64,000 nucleotides of DNA from Brevipalpus yothersi (lineage: Eukaryota > Arthropoda > Arachnida > Trombidiformes > Tenuipalpidae), in contig QZCP01000223.1 of the NCBI GenBank assembly GCA_003956705.1, forward strand, positions 332,364 to 396,363, written 5' to 3'. Both the position numbers and the translations under genes were made by a program. The notes beneath the pieces were generated by a model that searched no databases, was not told the origin of the DNA, and saw nothing but the letters and a program-made list of their open reading frames with translations. How positions within the stretch are numbered: the stretch's first letter is position 1; every line of letters begins with the position of its first letter. Positions 58,416-64,000 of the stretch are shown here, piece by piece.

Positions 58416-60257
58416 ATGAGAATATTGGTAAACAATAATATGGCTACCGCAAATCAGAGCAACAATTGTAGTGTTTTTTGGGACATTGAAAATGTTGGTG
58501 TTCCCAAATCGATGAGACCTCGAGAGTTTGTGGAAATGGTCCGTAAATCGGTATTGACGCCCAATGATTTGGTTGTTGATGAATTTTTTTGTGTTTGTGA
58601 TACGGTCAAGATTGGCTTGAAGAGTCAAGAATTTTTGGAAAGCCTCAATCGTGCTGGAGTAACTACTGTACACATTAGCAGTACAAGTAAAAATGCTGCT
58701 GATGAAAAAATAATTGATCTCATGTGTAAATATGTCGACAAGGGCGGTGGATCGGTTGTATTGATCGCTGGAGATGTAAATTATGTAAATCACCTTCGCC
58801 GTTTTCAGGCTAAAGGTGTACGAAATTATTTGATTTGTTCCACTCTTCAGAGTGCTTCCAAAGACCTAATTAATTCCGCTCACAAATCTTGGATACTAGA
58901 TCGAAGGGCGAATGAGCCCAAATTGAAGCCATTCGCGGCCTCCGATTCACATGTTCTCAAAAATACACCAAGAAATGGACCATGTTTTGTTAAAGTATAT
59001 GGTTTTCCACAGCATCTTGACAAGCGTCCTCTCAATCAATTTAAACAACTCTTATCTGCTGGAGGAGGCAAGATACGAACTGACATAAATGATGGTGGCT
59101 TTGTTTGGTTATCGTTTAAGTGTCCTGAAGATGCTCGACGGACTGCGATTAGATTAAATGGTTGGAGGTTTGGTGATCGCTTACTTCAAGCTCAATATGT
59201 TGAGAATCCACCTTTCCACTTCAATTATAATCAAGGACCCAGAAGAGATTTTGACATGCCCTCTGCTAGCTCATACGAGAGACGAGGTATGAGCAGTGGA
59301 GTAAGAGATGGTATTCAAAATTTATCAATCCATAAATCTGGAGATGAGCTGAGTTCCAGCTCACGGGATATAAACGTTGAAGTATGTTTCCAAAATTATG
59401 ATCGAGATGCTATGGAGCATTTCGTTAAGAAAATGTTGCCAGGTTTTAATGGCTCATTTATCAGATCGGACGCATCTCGTTTTTTGGTTAATTTTAATTC
59501 CGAGAGAGATGCAACCAAATTTATTGTCGAAATCAACTCTCTCGCTGAGGGCTCCACAAAAGCTACTGTCCGAGCGAAAATTGTACCCACCTCATCAAGA
59601 CAAGATTCAAGCTCGAGCGATGATGATGTGGTGTATGTATGTTCTAAGGAAGGAACATCACGAGCATCTTCTCCTAGAAAAGAGGACCATAATAGACTGT
59701 ATCTTTCACTTGAGTATAAGAGACGTCCTGACCAAGCACTCGTAGACCAGCTGGGTCGCAATGGTATCAAACTTTTGCATGAAGCAGATAAGTGTATGTG
59801 GTTTCGAGTAGGAGACCCATTGAAAGGTCAAAAAGTTATGGAAAAATTAAATTTTCATGGTTTCCTCAGTATATTGACTGAGAGACTTCCTGATGATGTT
59901 AAAAGTAAGTTGAGAGCCGTTAAAGTTTGGCGATTGAGATCATGTCAGGATTCACAATTTCAGACTGGAGAAACTACTGATTCCAAAGTCGCTACTGAAT
60001 CGGATTATTCATTGTTGGCAGTTCACAATCTACCTTCAGGACTTGATGCAAAATCAGTGTGGCAACTTCTCCAAAGTTTTGTCCAGCCTCACAAAGGAGA
60101 ACTCATTGATTATGTCAAAGAAGTCGCCTACCTTAAGTTTCCCAGTACTGCACTTTTGCAGCGAGCTTTCATTAATTTAAGAGGCATTCTAGTCGATGGG
60201 ACTGAAATTGTCCCAGACATTGTGACTAAATACCCCTCAAAGCTTAAATGCAGATGA
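58416..60257 (+). CDS. NYN-domain and RRM protein, MARF1/limkain-b1-like
   Basis: A single-exon frame of 613 residues (ATG 58416; the next ATG, 58440, is equally possible). Residues 18-160 are a NYN (PIN-like) nuclease domain like that of MARF1: VFWDIENVGVP, FCVCD, NAADEKI and VVLIAGDVNY. The likely metal ligands are Asp23, Asp96 and Asp120. RRM-like domains follow at about 189-263 (CFVKVYGFP...GGFVWLSFK), 320-395, 425-500 and 530-605 (SLLAVHNLPSGL...VAYLKFPS). MARF1 cleaves RNA and represses transposons and specific mRNAs in the female germ line, and ends in several LOTUS/OST-HTH domains. None is visible here, so this is a shorter relative. All three acidic residues are kept, so activity is plausible. 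Confidence 0.8.
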   Translation: MRILVNNNMATANQSNNCSVFWDIENVGVPKSMRPREFVEMVRKSVLTPNDLVVDEFFCVCDTVKIGLKSQEFLESLNRAGVTTVHISSTSKNAADEKIIDLMCKYVDKGGGSVVLIAGDVNYVNHLRRFQAKGVRNYLICSTLQSASKDLINSAHKSWILDRRANEPKLKPFAASDSHVLKNTPRNGPCFVKVYGFPQHLDKRPLNQFKQLLSAGGGKIRTDINDGGFVWLSFKCPEDARRTAIRLNGWRFGDRLLQAQYVENPPFHFNYNQGPRRDFDMPSASSYERRGMSSGVRDGIQNLSIHKSGDELSSSSRDINVEVCFQNYDRDAMEHFVKKMLPGFNGSFIRSDASRFLVNFNSERDATKFIVEINSLAEGSTKATVRAKIVPTSSRQDSSSSDDDVVYVCSKEGTSRASSPRKEDHNRLYLSLEYKRRPDQALVDQLGRNGIKLLHEADKCMWFRVGDPLKGQKVMEKLNFHGFLSILTERLPDDVKSKLRAVKVWRLRSCQDSQFQTGETTDSKVATESDYSLLAVHNLPSGLDAKSVWQLLQSFVQPHKGELIDYVKEVAYLKFPSTALLQRAFINLRGILVDGTEIVPDIVTKYPSKLKCR

Positions 60258-60629
60258 AAGATCAATAAATTGTGTCGCTTCTTTCACACAAACACTCACC
60301 AAACCTCTTCCCTTCTCTCACTAACTAACTCACTCACTCTCCTTTCTCTTTTGATAATCTTAATTTAATAAGCTTCCCTAATTTTCTTCTCCATCTAGAA
60401 TATTGAAATGCCATCAGGTGATGGTACATATAGAAGAATTGCAGATTGATATGCCCTCTACGATTCGATAACAGTTCAAGATTGAAATTCGAGCTTCGGG
60501 ATTCGAAATTACAATAAATATGAATGTGAAACGGGCAATTGTGAATCAATAGTACTGCTCACATTAGATCAGAGGAGTGACCAAGAAATGAACTATTATT
60601 AATTCATCCATAAATCACCTGCTTAAAGT
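60258..60629. other. Short intergenic spacer
   Basis: 3'UTR of the NYN gene with CT-rich and CACTCA repeats. No gene is seen. Confidence 0.5.
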
Positions 60630-60878
60630 ATGTCGCAGGGATCAAATGAGCAACAAGATCAAGATCGTAGGAACGCTCCAGTTCGTGCTCCAGATGAACT
60701 GTTGCGACGTGCTAGAAAGACTACGATAATGGCAGAGAGTGTGGCCAAAGTTGTATCCAAGACAAAGCCAAAGAAAGTTGCCCAAGAAACAATTGAAAAA
60801 GGAATGATCACAGTCGATATGGAGAAAGCAATTCGTGAGCAAGTGTTAAAGAAAAAGAAGAGAAAGGATGGAAAGTGA
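60630..60878 (+). CDS. Small basic protein of unknown function
   Basis: An 82-residue frame from ATG 60630. The N-terminus is Gln/Asp/Arg-rich (SNEQQDQDRRNAPVRAPDE). A predicted helix follows (LLRRARKTTIMAESVAKVV), then a Lys-rich part ending KKKKRKDGK. No signal peptide and no cysteine. The sequence is not low-complexity in the middle, which favours a real gene over a chance frame. It is not recognised. A gene of one exon and 82 codons could also be the last exon of something larger, but no acceptor-phase evidence requires that. Confidence 0.5.
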   Translation: MSQGSNEQQDQDRRNAPVRAPDELLRRARKTTIMAESVAKVVSKTKPKKVAQETIEKGMITVDMEKAIREQVLKKKKRKDGK

Positions 60879-61059
60879 TATTCGTTCACCTCTTCGTTCC
60901 GTTGTGATAACTTAATTGTAAAGCAAAGAATGTTTAGTGATTACCAATTGATAGTCATTAGGAATTACTAGTGAATTCTTGAATTTTTTCATAAGATTAC
61001 AGTGATCTTTTTAATGTGATGTAAATGATAATAATGAAGATAATAGTGATGATGAATTT

Positions 61060-63312
61060 CTAGCATGATGAAGGTAAATTTTTGACTGTTTCCATGATCG
61101 CATCTATCATTGATTTCTCTTCTGATGAACTAGATTCGGTGCTAGCTATGGTTTCGATTGCTAATTTGATCTCATCTTTTTTGTAAAGTTCTTCTTGATA
61201 TAATGGACTTCTGATTGTGGAAAGAAGTAGAGTTAAATAGGATGCTCCATGAGAATCTTGTGAGTTGGTCAGATGAGTGATCAATATATCGAGCATTACT
61301 TTCATATCGTTAGTGTAGAATAATTTGGATAGTTGTTCGTCTTGAAGAAGCTCACAGAGCAACTTGTGGACAGCACTTGGTCGCGTTGTGGTACTATTCG
61401 TAGTCATCGGTTTACCAAAATAGTTGATTAAAAGGGTTGGATCTTCACCCCAGTTCAGATAGGAAACCAAATTTTCGATCAAACGATTCGCATTTTTACG
61501 AGCTCGTAAGCCTTGAAGAACTTTGTTCTCTTTCACATCATCAAAATGAAGACCAAAGGCCAAAATCGGTGGAATGCTTATCTCGGGAGGAATATTATTT
61601 TGCAGTTTTTCACCTTCTAGGTTTTCTCCTTCGATGATGTCCAGCATAGTGGAAACAAATTTTTCACCAATATTATCGTAGATACTTAACGGTGGCTTTT
61701 GTCCTGACCCAAAAGTCCAGGTGAATAGTACCGAAGCTTTACTCCATCTTTCACTGTCATCCTGATGATTAATCAACTCATTTGCCAGTGATGAGGGAAG
61801 CACAGTTGAGAGAAGATTGTCTTCAAGATTGTTCACATTCAATCCGATGATTTCCATCAAGATCGAATACAGCTGCATCTTGAGAGACTTTTTAGTTTCC
61901 ATACTAAAGAGAGAAATTATAATATGCACATATTCACAGTCTTTGGCAAACATGACTTTACGACTGACATTGGGATTGGCATTCGCTAATAATTTGACCA
62001 CCTCAATTAAATTTGATTCAATTTCATCGTGATCTTGTATTGGCCACCCTCTCTCTTGGTCATCATTATTGCAATCGCTCAGCTTCTTGAATAATGCCTG
62101 GAGACGAATAAGATCTGGATTATTTTCCATCATTTCCGAAGAAGACTGATCAATCTCGGGAAGCTTCTCTATTAAAACCTTGAGGACATTTTTGGTGGAA
62201 GGTATTTCTTGGATAAGAAAATTGATCACAGTTTCAACAGTCAATTTGCACATTTCATGACTTAGCTCAGTAGACACTCTAACGTGTTCGACTAGTCTAA
62301 CAGCTGCATTTGGATCGATTACAGGAGAATTCAACAATTGATTCGGTGGTGTTGCTTGATCGGTGGATGCTGATTGTTTTTCATCATCATCATCAGTCTG
62401 TGTTGGCACATTCTTTTTGTTGGTTTCCTCCGTATCGGGAACAATAGTTTTCTCTAATAAATCGACTTGAATTCCGATTTCTTGTAGAGATTTTTCAGGA
62501 ACTGGAATCTCTACCGTAGCAGTTGCTACAGAGATCAATTTGGCTGGGACATTGCATGTGTTATCATTTTTATCGATTGCTGGGTGTTGCTGAGGTTTGG
62601 TGAGATGATGATGGGCTTGAGCTTGTACTTGATAGGTTTGGGATGGATTCGGAGTACACACTGAAGGAAGATTAGTTTGATTCGCGTGAACCTGAGCATT
62701 GAAATGAGCCTGGTTAATAGGAGGATTGGGCGAAGGAGATGAAGCAGTCGGATATAAGCGTCCAAGAACCTCAGATCGAAGTTGGGTTAACCTAACCTAT
62801 GAGAGAAAAAAAAGCGGAAGAGAGAGAGAAAGAATAAGATGTCTCAATCAATAATATATATGTTTTGCATACACACACATACACACAGAAAAAACACATT
62901 AAATGTCATCAATTATTTATGCATAATTACTATTTGTGATTCAATGTGAGTGTATATGGACTGAGAGGATGATGGTGATGATCAACTTTACCTGGGCATG
63001 ATTTATTTGTCGAGTGGTTATGATTCGTGGATCATTGTGATCCAAATCCAATACAGCTAAAATACTGTCAATTAATTCGAAAAATTTTCGATCATCAAGT
63101 TTATCAGGTTGAATATAATTTGTTGGTATGTAGCCCAATTTGCCTTTACAATTAACACAGTATGTCCATTCACCGGCGGAAACATTTTCTTTGATAATCA
63201 CAAAGCGTTCACCGATAGAACAATTTAAAACACTCGCATCATGAGCATGATAATCGTAAATAGTTTTCACCAATGGACTTGAGCTTGTGTGTTCTCCAGC
63301 TCGATTTGGCAT
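61060..63312 (-). CDS. NCKIPSD: NCK-interacting protein with SH3 domain (SPIN90/DIP)
   Basis: Exons 62992-63312 and 61060-62796 (minus strand) join in phase 0, giving 685 residues. An SH3 domain occupies about residues 14-69 (TIYDYHAHDASVLNCSIGERF, GEW, LGYIPTNYIQP). Pro/Asn/Gln/His-rich linkers follow, and the rest is an alpha-helical leucine-rich armadillo-like domain. Its last part (LVSYLNWGEDPTLLINYF, VHKLLCELLQDEQLSKLFYTNDMKVMLDILI, YLTLLLSTIRS) corresponds to the SPIN90/Dip1 C-terminal domain. SPIN90 activates the Arp2/3 complex without a mother filament, seeding linear actin filaments. The domain order and length (human 722) agree. The SH3 exon ends near the point where the linker starts. 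Confidence 0.85.
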
Positions 63313-64000
63313 GATGATTATATATGATTATATAATGGTGTATATAATCACATTTGGAGTCTTTGGTTGGTCAACTGATTTTGTTAATCGAAAAAGAAGG
63401 AGAAAAAGATGAACAATGTTGACGTCCGATGAAACGGATATAAACAATTATCATCATCATCATGTTTCCCACATCAATAAGTTTTCCACTGTCTAATTAA
63501 GGAATTGAATCATCAACATGAATCATCAAGATTGATTGAATCATGAGCAAACTCTCATCATCACACTATTGATTATGATCAAAATCGAAATCTATCGAAA
63601 TGATTAACCATATATATTAGCACTAGAGAGAGAGAGCAAAACTAAAATATTATGATTCACACCATTAGATCATGGTGTACACATAAATTCACATTTTGAT
63701 ACACCATCAATCTTGATCACACTTATTGATATGAATTGTTTTCCACCAACAAGCATGATGACATCATGATGCAAAACACTCTGTGAACACAGACACACAT
63801 TTTATCCAAAAGGAACGCTATTTTTTTTTGTACCAAATTCTCAACATACATTCACTCATCATGCCATCAGTTCTATCATCTGTCTGTGTATGATGAGGAA
63901 CCAGCTTGAAACTCCCAAAATTTTGAGATGATAGCATTGTTTATGCATAGGCAGATGTGTGTGTATGTGTATGTGTGCGTGTGATGGGCATGTTCATGAA
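63313..64000. other. 5' flank of the NCKIPSD-like gene
   Basis: AT-rich sequence with ATCATC repeats and a GT-rich tract at about 63957-63980. No gene is seen. Confidence 0.6.

Overview
The window is eukaryotic nuclear DNA. It is AT-rich, with GT-AG introns that are often 60-120 bp long, many (CT)n/(GA)n microsatellites, and genes closely packed on both strands. The gene set (an LDLa/leucine-rich GPCR of the relaxin-receptor/Lgr3-Lgr4 type, a BAZ2/toutatis-like remodeller subunit, a PRAS40/Lobe homologue, small secreted peptides with TATA boxes) fits an arthropod. I lean towards a mite or other chelicerate, but this is an inference and no species is claimed. Gene models below were built by hand from the reading frames by joining exons at GT-AG sites with matching phase; each listed multi-exon CDS sums to a multiple of three.

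Layout. 1343-11149 (+): a 13-exon relaxin-receptor-like LGR GPCR. Its 5.9-kb first intron holds three small two-exon secreted-protein genes on the opposite strand. 11300-17740 (-): a tandem segmental duplication of three copies of an unrecognised ubiquitin-like-domain gene (copy A with a nonsense codon, copies B and C open). One duplicated unit carries a fragment of the neighbouring GPCR gene. 17822-18379: a candidate non-autonomous transposon with 24-bp inverted repeats. 19189-23441: PRAS40/Lobe (+), N-terminal methyltransferase NTMT1 (+), riboflavin kinase (-). 24359-24715: one or two small secreted peptides (+). 25977-32627: a ten-exon BAZ2/toutatis gene (+). 33325-35962: prefoldin subunit 2 (-) and an STK19 homologue (-). 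36-42 kb: a long stretch with only microsatellites and hairpins. 42115-46219: a secreted Ser/Gly/Tyr/Gln-rich protein with a Cys-containing C-terminal domain (+). 48282-49904: an XK-related protein (-), divergent from eIF5A (51201-52090, +). 52917-56836: CPSF3 (-) and a proline-rich nuclear-type protein (-). 58416-60878: a MARF1-like NYN-RRM protein (+) and a small basic protein (+). 61060-63312: NCKIPSD/SPIN90 (-).

Most recognised genes are conserved housekeeping functions: RNA 3'-end processing, translation, FMN synthesis, chaperone, actin nucleation, chromatin and DNA repair. The lineage-specific material is the ubiquitin-like cluster with its duplication scars, the nested secreted peptides, and the Ser/Gly-rich secreted protein. 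The best candidate for something undescribed is the ubiquitin-like cluster: two beta-grasp-like domains per protein, each followed by a shared module of about 50 residues, with a Gly-Gly at the ubiquitin-equivalent position at the end of domain 1 in two of the three copies.
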